Shown: positions 1 through 10,859, counted from the stretch's first letter. The stretch: DNA of 42,792 nt from Mesotaenium endlicherianum (GCA_009602735.1 WELA01000805.1:43346-86137); one strand, 5' to 3'. The notes: generated by a model from the sequence alone, not told the origin. Made by a program: numbers and translations.

Positions 1-1
1 C

Positions 2-2005
2 TGGCAGCGCAGTGCGCTGGGCGCGCGTGTGAGCCAGCGTGCGTGCGTGCATGCTGCTGTCGGCAGAGGCGGCCCCGCCTGCCGTGCACGTGCCACGTGG
101 CGGATTCTGCTGGAGCCTGCTGTCTGCAGCAGCCAGCGGGGACCGGCTGTCCCTGCCTGTGCGCAGAGCTGCGCATGAGCGTGCCGCACGGACGGAGAGG
201 GAGGCTGCGGCCGGACCAGCTTTAGCCGTGCACGCCGCCAGGTGCCCCCGTCCCAACCTGCCAGCTGTCGCTACGCGGGCTGACAGGAGGCCTGCTGGTG
301 CGAGCACGAAAGCGCAAGCCAGGGGCTTTGTCGGGGCCTCGGCTGGCGTGCGGGCTAGCCCGCGTGCGCGCGAGCTTGCGCCGAGAGATGGCGCAACCGC
401 GCAGTCGTGCAACCTGCCATCCGGCAATCTGTCGGGCCTCCGGTTGTTGCTGCTGACAGTGGTTAAAGCGGTGCGCACAGGGCTAGCAGAGCTGCCGGTG
501 CGGGCGCCGGCAGCTCTGGCAGCGGGCACTACGTCGTAACGCGGACGTGCGCGGGGCTGCGGCGCTGCCGCTGAGCCTGATGTGTGCGCTGAAGCTGTGC
601 GTGCGCCAGCTGTCAGTGTCGTGGCATAGGACGGTGGAGCGGACGCGAGGAGTGCTCCGCTCGCGTCATAGTTATCGACGTCGACGAGGCCACGGAGTCT
701 AGCGATCTCCGCGTTGGCCTCCACGAGGGCGTCGCTGACGTCGTCGAAGCTGCAGTACTTGGCTCCATGCATCCATGCGGCGTCCGTCGTGGCCGTAGCT
801 GCTGTCATTGCGGGGCGGCCACCCGTACAAGGGTTGCGTGCGCCTCGCTGTCTTGCTGAAGGCGTAGGGCCGTCGCGAGCGCGTCCGTTCTTGACGTCGC
901 GCTTCTTCTGCAGACAGACAATCTGCAGGTGGCCGGCCTTGCCACAATAGGTGCAGTCGCCGGGCTTGCCATTCTGCGCGAGAGTGCAGTTCTGGCGTGA
1001 GTGGCCCGTCTTCCCGCAGGACCAGCAGGGATCGCTCGTAGTGGCAGCCATGAAAATGCGGCCACGCGTAGCTTCGCGCTGCTGCGTCTGCTGGGGCAGC
1101 TGAGAGCGCTGAGGCTGCTGCTGCTGCGACTGGGGCTGGCGGGCAGGCGTCGTGCGCGTCGTAGAAGACGGCAGCACTGAGGCCTCCTGGCGCACGCCCG
1201 TGGATGCTAAGCCCACACGATCGCTAATATTGCTCCGTGCGGCGGCCAAGCTCTGCTTCTCAACGGAGAGGTAGGCCTGCTCCAGAGAATACTCTGAATC
1301 GTGGCGGTCGATGAGGGGGACTACGGCCCTCTCCCTCAGACGCGGCTCTACGGCGCGCAAGAAGATCTCCGCGGCCTCCCGGTCAGTGACAGCGCCGACA
1401 TCGCGGCGGAGGTGCACCAAGCGGCGGTACATCATGCGGATAGTCTCGTTCTTGCGTCGGAAGAAATGGTGCAGCTCGTACACCTTCTCTTCAGTTGCAA
1501 CCTGGAACTTTGTCTTCAGGATATTCCAGAAGGCTTGCACTGGATCAGCTAGCAGGGTCGCCACTGGTGGGTCACCCACAAGCTCAGTGCGGGTCCGGAG
1601 CTCGGCCTCCTTCTCACGGAAGGTGTCGCGGGNACGGGCCTCGTGCGAGAGGTCGCGCATAAGCGTGTCGAAGGCGTCGCGCTTAGTCAGCGTGGGTGTC
1701 TTGAGCTTTGCAGCCGCGAAGTCAACCTGAAACTCCGAGATGGTATCTTCCAGATCACAGGTGCCTGGCCTACCGCTAAAGCGGTAGGAAGACGTGTCAG
1801 TCTTGACCTCGTGGTCACCTGCCATGGGATACCAGAAATCGTAGTGAGCCCACTGGGGAGATGGCTCAGAAGCAACTGCTGTGTGCTGGAGAGCAGGTTG
1901 CTCTTCTTCGGCGGGTTCAGTGATAGTGCTGAGATCTGAGTCTGAGTTTTTTCCACTAACCCCTTCGTAGTATGGCTGATAGGAAAGCCCACTACGGGTA
2001 GGCAT
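2..2005 (-). CDS. Gag polyprotein with two CCHC zinc knuckles (partial, open at left edge)
   Basis: On the minus strand a single frame is open from an ATG at 2005 to base 2, about 668 codons with no stop; one ambiguous base (N at 1633) interrupts automated calling. The N-terminus is acidic and Ser/Glu-rich. A gag core follows, with the segment FWNILKTKF and then FFRRKNETIRMMYRRL, resembling the capsid-like domain of LTR-retroelement Gag, and then a Gln/Pro/Arg-rich linker. Two zinc knuckles sit at about 1028-945: CWSCGKTGHSRQNC and CTYCGKAGHLQIVC. Downstream the chain becomes Ala/Arg/Pro-rich. Its role would be virus-like particle assembly and RNA binding. No protease or RT motif lies inside the window. 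The start is the first in-frame ATG after the LTR and leader. The long open frame suggests a young or selected copy, but GC-rich DNA also lengthens open frames. Confidence 0.82.
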   Translation of the reverse strand, partial: MPTRSGLSYQPYYEGVSGKNSDSDLSTITEPAEEEQPALQHTAVASEPSPQWAHYDFWYPMAGDHEVKTDTSSYRFSGRPGTCDLEDTISEFQVDFAAAKLKTPTLTKRDAFDTLMRDLSHEARXRDTFREKEAELRTRTELVGDPPVATLLADPVQAFWNILKTKFQVATEEKVYELHHFFRRKNETIRMMYRRLVHLRRDVGAVTDREAAEIFLRAVEPRLRERAVVPLIDRHDSEYSLEQAYLSVEKQSLAAARSNISDRVGLASTGVRQEASVLPSSTTRTTPARQPQSQQQQPQRSQLPQQTQQREATRGRIFMAATTSDPCWSCGKTGHSRQNCTLAQNGKPGDCTYCGKAGHLQIVCLQKKRDVKNGRARDGPTPSARQRGARNPCTGGRPAMTAATATTDAAWMHGAKYCSFDDVSDALVEANAEIARLRGLVDVDNYDASGALLASAPPSYATTLTAGARTASAHTSGSAAAPQPRARPRYDVVPAARAAGARTGSSASPVRTALTTVSSNNRRPDRLPDGRLHDCAVAPSLGASSRARGLARTPAEAPTKPLACAFVLAPAGLLSARVATAGRLGRGHLAACTAKAGPAAASLSVRAARSCAALRTGRDSRSPLAAADSRLQQNPPRGTCTAGGAASADSSMHARTLAHTRAQRTALP

Positions 2006-2060
2006 ACGCTGAAGGTTCTAATTGCTTGCAGGCAAAGAGAGATCTTTTAGAAGTAAGGAA

Positions 2061-3054
2061 TGTGTACTCTCCAGAGTGAGCACCTCAAGATTGTAATCTG
2101 GTAGGAAAACAACTAATGAAGTTTGGCTCAAAAGATCACTGGAAGCACATCATGATCTTCAGAGTAGTCCTATGGCAAGGGCTTAAGCTGTGACTTTGCT
2201 CACCACTTGTGAAGTTCTTCAAGTGACTGGAAGCCTGGAGGGCTTGCTCTTCACAAGAGAGTAACTAAGTGGTCTTGAAAACACAAGAGATAAAAGTGTA
2301 AGCTTTACTGATAATCTCTCTTACTTACACCTGGCATAATGGACTTCTAAAAGATGTCTCTTCTAGGGACATCTCTAGTACTTATACTCCTGGAATTCCG
2401 GCGGGGTGTGCGGCGGATCCAATGCATGTAGTCACTCTAGGAGGCTCTCCTATGTCCACTAATGTGTACAAGGCATGTACTAGCACTCCTATAGGCTAAG
2501 CATAACTCAAACCAATCAAAGCAAGGTGCGTAGGATATGCTACGTGGTCCTCATTGGCCGAGCTTACCTTGGGTGATTCTACCTAGATAGCGCCTCAAAA
2601 GTGGATCTGGAAATTGAGGAAGCTTCCTCTAGGAGTAGGTGATGCAGTCACCAAGTTATAGCCTCAATGATGCACATATACTATGGAAATGCAAAGCTTA
2701 TGTAGGCTAAGGGGCTCGCGGATTTGTGCGCACAAAGCTTGGGGTCACGAAGAGCCAACAATGTCACCGTTGGGGACATTGAGTCACAAATTAGGCCTTG
2801 GGAAAGTTCCGCTAGGGACCGGTAGGTGACGCGGACTAGATCGCACCTATCTTGCTCGATACTTGACCAAATGACGCGAAATTGGTGTCATTCGGAAGAT
2901 GCTTCGACGCGCTACACGTTGGTGACTTGGACATCTAGAAAAGGTCAACATACGGATGCGTAAAGTCAATGCAAAGTTGGCCTTCCTAGGTTGATGTTCT
3001 GCACATGGGGAGCTTGATTTTGATACGACAACCTCGACTCAATAAATCATGACA
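2061..3054 (-). repeat. 5' LTR of the minus-strand element (LTR family 1)
   Basis: About 994 bp. In element orientation it starts TGTCATGATTTATTGAG at 3054 and is taken to end GAGTACACA at 2061, giving TGT...ACA ends. It matches 18867-19869 (opposite strand) along its length at roughly 85-90% by eye. The start boundary is well set by loss of similarity between the copies. The end boundary is softer, because similarity fades over about 20 bp. A TATA-like GAGTATAAGTAC is visible in both copies. Confidence 0.8.
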
Positions 3055-4740
3055 CCCATTATTGGCGCAATCGACGCAACCACCGCCCACCCTCTCTCCA
3101 CCATGCCTTCTCCCTCTTCACCCTCTCTTTCTCTCTAACACCTTAACAAGCAGACGGCCATGGCCGCCTGCAACGACAAGCGGCCATGGGTGCCCACCAT
3201 CGTGCCCCTCCAAGCTTTCGACCCCACAAAGCCATCTAATGAGAGATAGCGCTCTGTCCCACGACCCCATGACAAGCTTACTAGCGGCCCAGGCTAGGCT
3301 TTGCCTTGCTTTTCCTTGCCATGGCCATTCCAAAAAAGGTCCTTAAGGGTGCAGTGTCTAAGCGAAGAAGAGGAGTAAGTTATGGCAAAGCCCTAATGTA
3401 TGGCGGGCACGAAAGAGCGGCCCGCGAAGAAAAGGCGTTACCACAACGAACGCTTGCAACGTGCACGGGCCAGCGCTCACATGAGCGAGGACCCTTACTG
3501 ATTTCCCCCTCACAAAACTTACGTGAGCGGTGCCTTATTGACGACAAACAAACAACCGCACATTATACATGATGTCGGCATGATGTGTACATTTCTGAAC
3601 ATCAGGTCACAAAGTAAGGTGTAAAGTCAACGGCAGTTGACTTGAGTGGAGCCTTTGTTGCACATTGTTGCACATCAACCACGCTACGACCAAGCTACGA
3701 CCATCTACGTCGCATATTGAACGGCAGCGCCGTGACCATAAGCTTTCGGTGAACATATCGATCGTCACGATTGAAAGTTAACTAGTCTACTCGAGTTGCT
3801 GACGGAAAAGATAAGCTTTGCGTGTAGTTCTCCGCCGCCCCACACTTCACTCCGAGTTTTTCGCGCTCAAGGGATGTTTGCTTCCAGACGACTCGAGCAA
3901 TGAGAACGCCCTCAACCATGGTCGACTGCAGCTCTCGAACAACTCTCAAACTGCTTGTTGCTTCAGCAATCCCCAGCGCTTATCCTGGGCTGGTCCTTGG
4001 TGCCGCCCCTGCGATGGGCAGAAGTTTCCACGGGCCAACGAGAGTCGTCAAAAACCATGAGTCACATAACATCAACGTCACAAATACTCTTTTTATCAGC
4101 TGGTACCATGCTGGCGCCTGTTGGTGCCCATGTGAGGAAGGTTCTTACTACCATATCATGTCAACATGTGGCCAGATATCCATTGGCAAGTAAGCCAGAA
4201 GTAAGCATATAGTCTGGGGTCCTGGATGGTCCTCGGAGTCTATGGGAGTCTGCTGGGAGTGGCAACTTTCATTGCTATGCGGGGAAAAGTGAAGGATACG
4301 GGAGAAAAGATGGCCGCGTCAGGAACACGGCAGAAAATTGTAAATTCTGTATGAAATTTAACGCCAAAAAAATGGATAGCACCTATTTAGCCAGATTTAA
4401 CGAAAATTATACGAAAACCTTGAAAATACGACGAGTTATTCTCCCACGCATATCCTTATTCGGGTGCCCTGCCCAGGCCTGCCTTCGAGTTTCACACCCC
4501 TGATCACCGTGCATGCTCTGAAGCTGCTCCAAAAAATTCTGAGGGGACGAGGACGAGGACGTCTGCTCCGGCCTCGATATATGTATGTATTCCTGGTCCC
4601 TGCATTTCTTCGTTGCTTTTAGGATACGGAAGCTTGCTCCTTACTTTGTGGCAATACCAAAGTTCTGCATGTAAAAGAAGCGTACGATTATTTTTACTAT
4701 TTAATGGCTCCGTGCAGCTTTTGAAAAGGCTATATATCGG
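3055..4740. other. Intergenic stretch with no recognisable gene
   Basis: Only short overlapping frames without recognisable motifs. The sequence changes from a C/T-rich part (3060-3300) to A/T-rich DNA near 4320-4720 that could hold the promoter of the downstream host gene. No repeat of other parts of the window was recognised. Confidence 0.4.
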
Positions 4741-4751
4741 AAGCGACTAAT

Positions 4752-5345
4752 ATGGATGAAGGGAAGGGGGAAGTTCCTGAGCTGGCGCCAAACGCTCACC
4801 ATGAGCGCATCATTGAGGTGGGCCAAGTGTGCTTGATTACTTCTCTTGTGCGTTTCAAGTGTTTGTTTATCGAACATCACGCACTTTGGTGTTCATATCT
4901 ATATACCCGATCGAGGTACAAAGCAAGTACGTCTTATACACAGATGTGTTGAAATGATAAATGCTGTCTATGAAGAGCGTGTCTCCTGCGAGTGCGTTCG
5001 AAGCTCTTCTTTGCCAGAAACTTAAAAGTGAAAAAATGTGAAGAGTTGCAGAAGGTGAGTGTGAATATTGGAAAAATAGATGTGTGATAATGAGGCTCTT
5101 TAAGTGCGTTGCATTGCACTATTTTTGCAATGATCTGTATGACCCAGCCATTGGTAAGCTTGCTAGATTTGCAAGCTTAGGCTGTGTGCCAAGTAAGGTA
5201 CGTGCCATCAGTGAGTAGTACTGTTATGATGTCAGAAGCAATCTTCAAAAAGACAAAGTTTCTGAGTGCCTTCTTATTGCTGTGACACAGCACCAGTGTA
5301 CTTCAGTTCAAGTCTTGAAATCTCTGGCTGGCGAGTGAAGCTTAT
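4752..5345 (+). other. Candidate upstream exons of host gene A
   Basis: Several short protein-like stretches with splice-like edges precede the confident exons of gene A. An ATG at 4752 opens a 23-codon block ending at GAG|GTGGGC (about 4818). Around 5095-5199 a frame reading HYFCNDLYDPAIGKLARFAS ends in a good donor, AAG|GTACGT. A further open block lies near 5218-5335. I could not chain these into one phase-consistent transcript, so exon borders are not asserted. I do not recognise the protein. RNA-seq would decide. Confidence 0.3.
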
Positions 5346-5702
5346 TATGTGAAACTTAATGCTATTCTTCAGAAGTCCTCGGAATTGCTTCATGGCTTTC
5401 TTATACTAACCGTGACGGGCAATATAACGTGCATGTCTTTTGAGTTTCCCATACTTGCTTCACACCGTATACTACACCTCAACTTATATGTTGCACATAT
5501 TCTTATGGTGAAAACACTTCATGAGCTGTAGATTTTCACCTAGTTTGTGATTGCTTGCTTGAAGGCTGATAGAAGAGGAAACTTTGGGGGACTTGTGAGT
5601 CGGGAAGGTGGTTGAAGGTTTGTAATTGATGTGTTCTGATAAATGATTTTGGTGACTCCTCTCCATTGTGGTATGAGCACTTTGCAGGACTTTTCAAGCT
5701 AG

Positions 5703-7238
5703 CTCCTTCGTCAGCAGATGTCGGAGTTGCTGGCTGCCAGCGTGCAGGTGAACATGCAGCAGCAGCAGCTCACGGAAACCCTGCATAGAACTTTTGGCAG
5801 CATAGGATCTGCCTTTTCTTGGGGGATTGACCTCCAGGACATGGAGGTAAAAACTGCAATAAACTTCTCCTTCTTGCACATGGACAGGAGTTGCGTTTGA
5901 GATAGTTTTTTTACTGAACATTCTAATAAGTATGATTATGGCTGCAATGTCTGCTTTGAAAATAAGAAAAATGCAGATATTTTAATGCTGCGTTAATTCA
6001 CTTAAGCAAACTAAAGTCACATGATATTGTCTCTCACAGTTATGACAAGCTCACTCATTGCATATTTCCATACTGCCGGGCTTGATTGCCAAGCATTTGC
6101 TCAAGCTAACAAAGGACTCTCCTGAATCTTCAAACATAATTTGCAGGGCATGTCAACATTCTATGCAGGGGCAAGCAACGTGGCAGCCCCTGCTCGTGAG
6201 CCACAGCAGCAGCTGGAGAATGGTGCCCTTTGCAAGAACAGCTGTCCAGTGGGGTGGCGCTCCCTTCATCTGCCTACTACTGTGAAGCTGGAGCCCGTCA
6301 TGGTGGCTCCTGCTCCTCCTCCTCCTACGCTCTTTGTTGAGCCACATTTGGTAGCTACTCCTGGCCAAAGGTTCATTTTCCGGGCTGTAAATGTGGAAAA
6401 GGAGGAGAGGAAGGAAGAGCATGAGGAGGAGGACTGGGAGTGGGAGAGGCAAGTTGAGAAAGGAGGGGAGGAGTTGGACTACGAGACAGAAATGGAGAAG
6501 CAGGGAGAGGAAGAAAAGATGAATGGGGAGATGGGGGGACAGGGGGAGGAGGAACCTGTGGAGCTGAAGGCTGCCGTTTTCGAGCAGGGTGGGTCAATGC
6601 TCAGGAGGAGCCAGAAGCTAAGAGAGCATGAATGGCAGCAAACGTTACATGAGGAAGGGCAGTGGCAGCCACAGGCGGATTGGGATGCAATCAACATCCT
6701 GACCACCTTCTCAATGGAAACCAAGCTGCAGGCTCTTGGCCCCCCTCTTTTTAAGATGAACCCCAAATCCTTCGCCGGCTTTGACCAGTCGGACAACGCT
6801 CTTCGCCTCGTACCTGCCCAAAAACGTGGCAGCAGCTCATGTGGCGCTAACCAGGAAGAGGGACCGCTGGCAAAGAGGCCGCGCACGGTCGCAGCTTCAT
6901 CATCACCAGCCAAGGAGCAAGCAGTCACCGAGCGGCAGCACCACCAGCAGCAGTGGCAGCAGTAGTAGGTGCTGCAGAGGGAGGAGTATCGAGGACAAGC
7001 AGCAGGGCTTGGGTAATGGGAGCAGGAGCACAGGCAAACGCTGATTCTGCCGTCGGAGAAGGAAGAGCCATCTGGACGCAATGTTCCTTGCCACAGTCTC
7101 CAGGCGCACTTTGAGCGTGTTGCTGACGATTCCCGTGATGAGCCCTATGTTACCATTGATGTGGATGAGGAGGAGTTTGCCACTAGGCCCGATCAAGGAC
7201 ACAGGTGCAGCAGCACAATGGCGACTGGAGATGGTTCT
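5703..7238 (+). CDS. Host gene A, 5' half: Gln/Glu-rich nuclear-type protein, interrupted by an LTR at 7239
   Basis: Two exons are clear. Exon 5703-5846 (48 codons, after an AG at 5701-5702) includes MQQQQLTETLHRTFGSIG. A GT-AG intron (5847-6146, GTAAAA to TTTGCAG) follows with phase kept, and an exon runs from 6147 to the LTR border at 7238 (exactly 364 codons). The exon encodes a Pro-rich segment, a long Glu/Lys/Arg-rich probably coiled-coil segment (about 6390-6560), a basic NLS-like AKRPRT, poly-Gln, and EPYVTIDVDEEEF, which resembles a SUMO-interaction motif. Three stops (TAG 6963, TAG 6966, TAA 7014) fall inside one 72-nt stretch that can be read as a small intron. The frame continues in the inverted block at 13539-12955. 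Family unknown. A nuclear role is inferred only from composition. Confidence 0.65.
6962..7033 (+). other. Candidate 72-nt intron in gene A (or three nonsense codons)
   Basis: It starts GTAGTAGG and ends GAGCACAG. Removing it keeps phase (CA|G CAA ACG) and deletes the only three in-frame stops of a 364-codon block. It lacks a pyrimidine tract, and if the stops were ignored it would read as Gln/Glu-like protein, so decay by C-to-T changes (CAG to TAG, CAA to TAA) is the alternative. Confidence 0.4.
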
Positions 7239-7968
7239 TGAAAGGTGCAGAGTGCCCTAGTGGAAGCGTAGTGACTCACGAGGAAAAGAACTAGTTGCAA
7301 TCATACTAAAGAGTGCAGCGGTATATCACTAAGAAAGCTTAGGAAAATTACTCAACATTTTGAGTAGCAAGAAACTGCCCCCAAATGGTGTAAGATGAAA
7401 GGCCTTGTCATTACAAACCCGTAGAAATTTACAAAAGTGAAAACTGATGAGAAACAAAGAAGTTATGCCTATTTATAATTTTTTGCCTAAGCGCTCCTCT
7501 CTAGCAGGAAGCTACGGATTTTCCTAAGTGTTCGTCAAATCGTCCCTTCCAGAATATTCGTGAGTAAGCCAGATCAGTCTAATCTGACGTGTCGGGTCAA
7601 ATTGACGTCCACATACATGCATTGACATTACTAGAATATTCTATCTTAGACGCGCTAGGCTAAACCGAAACTTCTAGGTAAATCGACCTAGTGGGCACTC
7701 CGCGTCAGCCGAACTTACGTGAAGGTTCGAGTTCATTCTAACGAGCCAGATCGCTCGACGCTGTCGGTCGATCTGACGGTCGCGCTCACAGTCATCAACC
7801 GACCTCAAAACTAATTAAACTTCAGAATTCCGTAACTCTCTCAATACTTGACCAAATTTGATGAACTTTATATCAAAATGACCACAAACATGCACTCTAT
7901 ACTACTATACAATCAAAACATACCTTCATGAAACTCAAAAATGCACTTTATAAATCTATGACCTTACA
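7239..7968 (-). repeat. 3' LTR of chromovirus (LTR family 2)
   Basis: 730 bp, reading TGTAAGGTCATAG...CACCTTTCA on the minus strand. It aligns end to end with 13545-14280 on the other strand at about 95% by eye, apart from a roughly 15-bp indel near the U3 middle. It directly interrupts the coding frame of gene A at 7238. Confidence 0.9.
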
Positions 7969-10787
7969 TCATCCCCCTCCCCAAGATGCGACGTCCTCGA
8001 CTCATTCTGCAAATAACGTCTCAACTGACTCTTACAATGAGTCAAGTTGGCCTCTGGCTCCCAAGTGTTGTCGTCCGCATGGTAGCCTTTCCACTTGAGC
8101 AGATACTCTTGGACAAATCGTTGACCTCGCTTGACTCGTCGATCGCCGACAATCGCCTCCACTTCATACTCCAATACATCATCGATCTCGACCGGTGGTG
8201 GCGGTGTAGGTAGTCGTCCTGGATGTCCTTCATTCGGGTCAACGTATGGCCGAAAACAACTGACATGGAACACATCATGGATACGCCAGCCTGAAGAAAG
8301 CTCCAACTTGTAGGTCACTAGATTAACCTGCTTGAGCACCACAAAGGGACCTGTGAACCGTGCCCCCAGTTTCCTTTTGTCCGTGAAAGGTAGATTCTTT
8401 GTGGACAAGAGTACTTTGTCGCCCACATGGAATGTCACTTCCCTCCTGTGCTTGTTAGCATGCTTGAGCTGCTCTTCTTGTGCCTTTCGAATACACGTCT
8501 TCGCCATATCCCAAGTCTTGGCCATCTGCTCCATAAAAGCTTGTGTAGTAGGAACCTGAGTCTCCTTGGCCTTCTCCAACAAGATGTTCCCTGGATGATA
8601 TACTTCTCGCCCATAAACCATAGCAAATGGTGATTGCTTGGTCAATCCCTGCATGCTGTTGTTGTAGGCAAACTCCAATCCAGGCAACTTCTTGTCCCAC
8701 TCTGAAGGGTCTTCCATAGTGAAACTCCTGAGCACCTCTTGCAGAGTTCTGTTGAGCCTCTCACTCTGCTCGTCTGTCTGAGGATGATAGAAAGTGCTCA
8801 TACTCAGCTTGGTCCCCATCAATGTAAACAATGACCGCCAAAAGTTGCTAGTAAACCTTGGATCCCGATCTGAAACAATCACCTTCGGCAACCCATGTAG
8901 CCTGAAAATATTATCAAAGAATAGCCGTGCCACATCCTCTGCCGTAGAAGTCTACTTCATGGGAATGAAGTGAGCCATCTTGCTGAGTCTGTCAGACACA
9001 ACCCATATTGCATCGTGCCCTTGACCACTCACTGGTAACGATGTCATGAAGTCCATAGCAATCTGCTCCCAAGGATACTCTGGAATAGGCAGGGGATGCA
9101 ATGTACCTCCCTTCTTTTGATTTGGTGTCTTGTTTCTCTGGCACGCATCGCAACTCCTGATCCACTCCTCGATGTTCTTGTCCATATTTCTCCAATAGTA
9201 CTCCCGCTTCAGCACGCTTGCCGTCTTCTCGCTTCTAAAGTGTCCAGCATATAAGCAGTCACGATGCTCCGCAAGTAGTAAGTCTCGTAGCTCCTTGATG
9301 TCAGGTACCACCACTCCGTTGGAATCACCATAATATCATATGCCGTCCTTCTTTTGCGTACTCGCGATGGACTCAGCTGCTCCACCATCAGCAAACTCTG
9401 GGTCCTCCTCATAACCTCTTTGAAGCTTCTCCTTGAAGTCCATACTCTCCTTGATGACTGAGACAGCTGCAAGGTCACACCTCCTGGATAAAGCGTCTGC
9501 AGGGTTGATCTTCCCAGGTAAGTACTCAATCTTGTGGTCGAACTGTTGCAGAAACTCCATCCACCTTGCCTGTCTTGGTGTCAACGTTGGCTGCGTCATA
9601 AACTTCTCCAAGCTCTTGTGGTCGGTCTTGATGAACACCTTCCGTCCGTTCACATAACATCGCCAAATCTTCAAAGCCTGGATAATAGCCAACATCTCCT
9701 GCTCGTGTGCTGCATAGTTCTGCTCCGCAGGATTCAACTTCCTGCTCTCGTATGCCACAGGCTGCAATCCCTTGCCCTGGTCCTGGAGAAGAATGGCTCC
9801 CACTGCAAAGTTTGATGCGTCCGTGATGATGGTGAAAGGAAGCTCTGGACTAGCAATTGCCAACACAGGTGCCTGTGTCAACAGCTCCTTAATCTTCTCA
9901 AAAGCTTGCTGCTCCTTGTCACCCCATAGCCACTTCTCTTGCTTCTTCAACATGTCCGTGAGCGGTGCACACACCTTGGCAAATCCTTCAATGAATCGTT
10001 GAGAATTTTTTGCCATGCCGAGGAAACTCCTGAGTTAATGAATATCAGCAGGCACCGGCCAATCTCTGACTGCTTGCACCTTCTTCTGCTCCACCTTGAC
10101 TCCTTCAGCTCCCACTATGTGCCCAAGAAACTCGACCTCCTTGAGACCAAAGTTGCACTTGCTCATCTTCCCATATAAATTCTGATCTCTCAAGACCTCC
10201 AACACCTTCCTCAGATGCTCCACATGCTCTTCCAAGGTCTTCGAATAGATCAAGATGTCGTCCAAAGTACCACCACAAACTGGTCCAAGTAGGGTTTGAA
10301 GATCCCATTCATGAGTCCCATGAATGTAGCAGGTGCATTAGTCAATCCAAAAGGCATGACTGTGAACTCAAATAAACCATAGCGAGTCCTGAAAGCAGTC
10401 TTCTGAACGTCTCCTTCCGCAATTCGTACCTGGTGATAGCCACTCCTCAAATCGATCTTCGAGAAATACTTTGCCCCGACAAGCCTGTCAATCAACTCGT
10501 CCACTCGTGGAAGTGGGTACCTGTTCTTGATGGTGACCTTGTTGAGTGCCCGATAGTCGACACACATCCTCATAGTCCCATCCTTCTTCTTTACAAACAA
10601 GACTGGCGCTGCAAATGGAGACTCGCTGGGTCGGATGAATCCCTTCTCCAACAACCTTGTCAGCTGCTTCTTCAACTCGTCCAACTCCGCAAACGATTGA
10701 CAATAGGCGGGTCTCACTGGTGGCTAGCTCCCTGGTTCCAACTCGATCTTGTGCTCCATAGCTCTCTGTGGAGGTAATCCTCCACAG
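7956..10787 (-). pseudogene. pol: Chromovirus pol (RT, RNase H, integrase, chromodomain), inactivated
   Basis: Order on the minus strand is RT, RNase H, integrase, chromodomain. RT includes [20 protein letters not shown] and [16 protein letters not shown] blocks (here [12 protein letters not shown]). RNase H has TDAS and TDHKSLEKF. Integrase has an N-terminal HH-CC finger (GHFRSEKT to CDACQ) and a D, D, E core ([20 protein letters not shown]). A C-terminal chromodomain is present (EYLLKWKGY). Lesions: TAG at 10726-10724; a frameshift exactly at the RT catalytic (F/Y)xDD box near 10262; TAA at 10035; a frameshift near 9336; TAG at 8954-8952. The N-terminal protease is missing. The final stop codon TAG (7958-7956) lies inside the 3' LTR. 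The protein would copy element RNA and integrate cDNA, and the chromodomain would target chromatin; this copy cannot do so. Confidence 0.92.
7973..7983 (-). other. Polypurine tract of the chromovirus
   Basis: On the minus strand GGGGAGGGGGA lies just before the LTR start, the expected plus-strand primer site. Established role in LTR retrotransposons; position seen directly. Confidence 0.75.
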
Positions 10788-10803
10788 AGAGGAGGATTAC
10801 CTC
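10768..10803. repeat. Fold-back palindrome abutting the assembly gap
   Basis: CTCTGTGGAGG pairs with CCTCCACAGAG, and AGGTAATCCTCC pairs with GGAGGATTACCT a few bases on. The pol coding sequence is lost exactly here. Next to poly-C and Ns this looks like a snap-back or template-switch end of a contig, though a genuine inversion scar is possible. Confidence 0.6.
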
Positions 10804-10815
10804 CTCCCCCCCCCC

Positions 10816-10840
10816 NNNNNNNNNNNNNNNNNNNNNNNNN
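10816..10840. other. Assembly gap (25 N) between poly-C runs
   Basis: 25 ambiguous bases flanked by poly-C on both sides. The length may be a placeholder. Orientation of flanking contigs cannot be trusted here (see split gene A). Confidence 0.99.
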
Positions 10841-10859
10841 CCCCCCCCCCCCCCCCCCC

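Larger units (their letters stand above)
1..3054 (-). mobile_element. LTR retrotransposon, 5' end only (LTR, leader, gag), continues past left edge
   Basis: Reading on the minus strand, a 994-bp LTR (3054 to 2061) is followed by a short leader and an open gag frame that runs off the left edge. The LTR is recognised because a diverged copy occurs at 18867-19869 in the opposite orientation, and both copies begin with TG(T/C)CATGATTTATTGAG. The pol gene and 3' LTR would lie to the left of the window. I could not find a TGGTATC-type primer-binding site next to the LTR, so the exact LTR 3' end and the primer are uncertain. Two CCHC knuckles in gag fit Ty3/gypsy or a related superfamily. Confidence 0.8.
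7239..10815 (-). mobile_element. Ty3/gypsy chromovirus, 3' part (pol and 3' LTR), truncated at N gap
   Basis: Minus-strand element of LTR family 2. Pol runs from the fold-back beside the gap (about 10787) down to 7956, followed by a polypurine tract and a 730-bp LTR. Gag and the 5' LTR of the same family are found at 13545-15371 on the plus strand. The flank outside this LTR (GTTCT, 7234-7238) is the reverse complement of the flank outside the other LTR (AGAAC, 13540-13544). The two pieces are therefore read as one insertion whose right part is inverted in this assembly. Protease sequence is absent, lost in the gap or deleted. Confidence 0.8.

Noticed and set aside
39..539. Plus-strand 166-codon frame at the left edge
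   Set aside because: Antisense shadow of the gag frame, in GC-rich DNA; no motif of its own.
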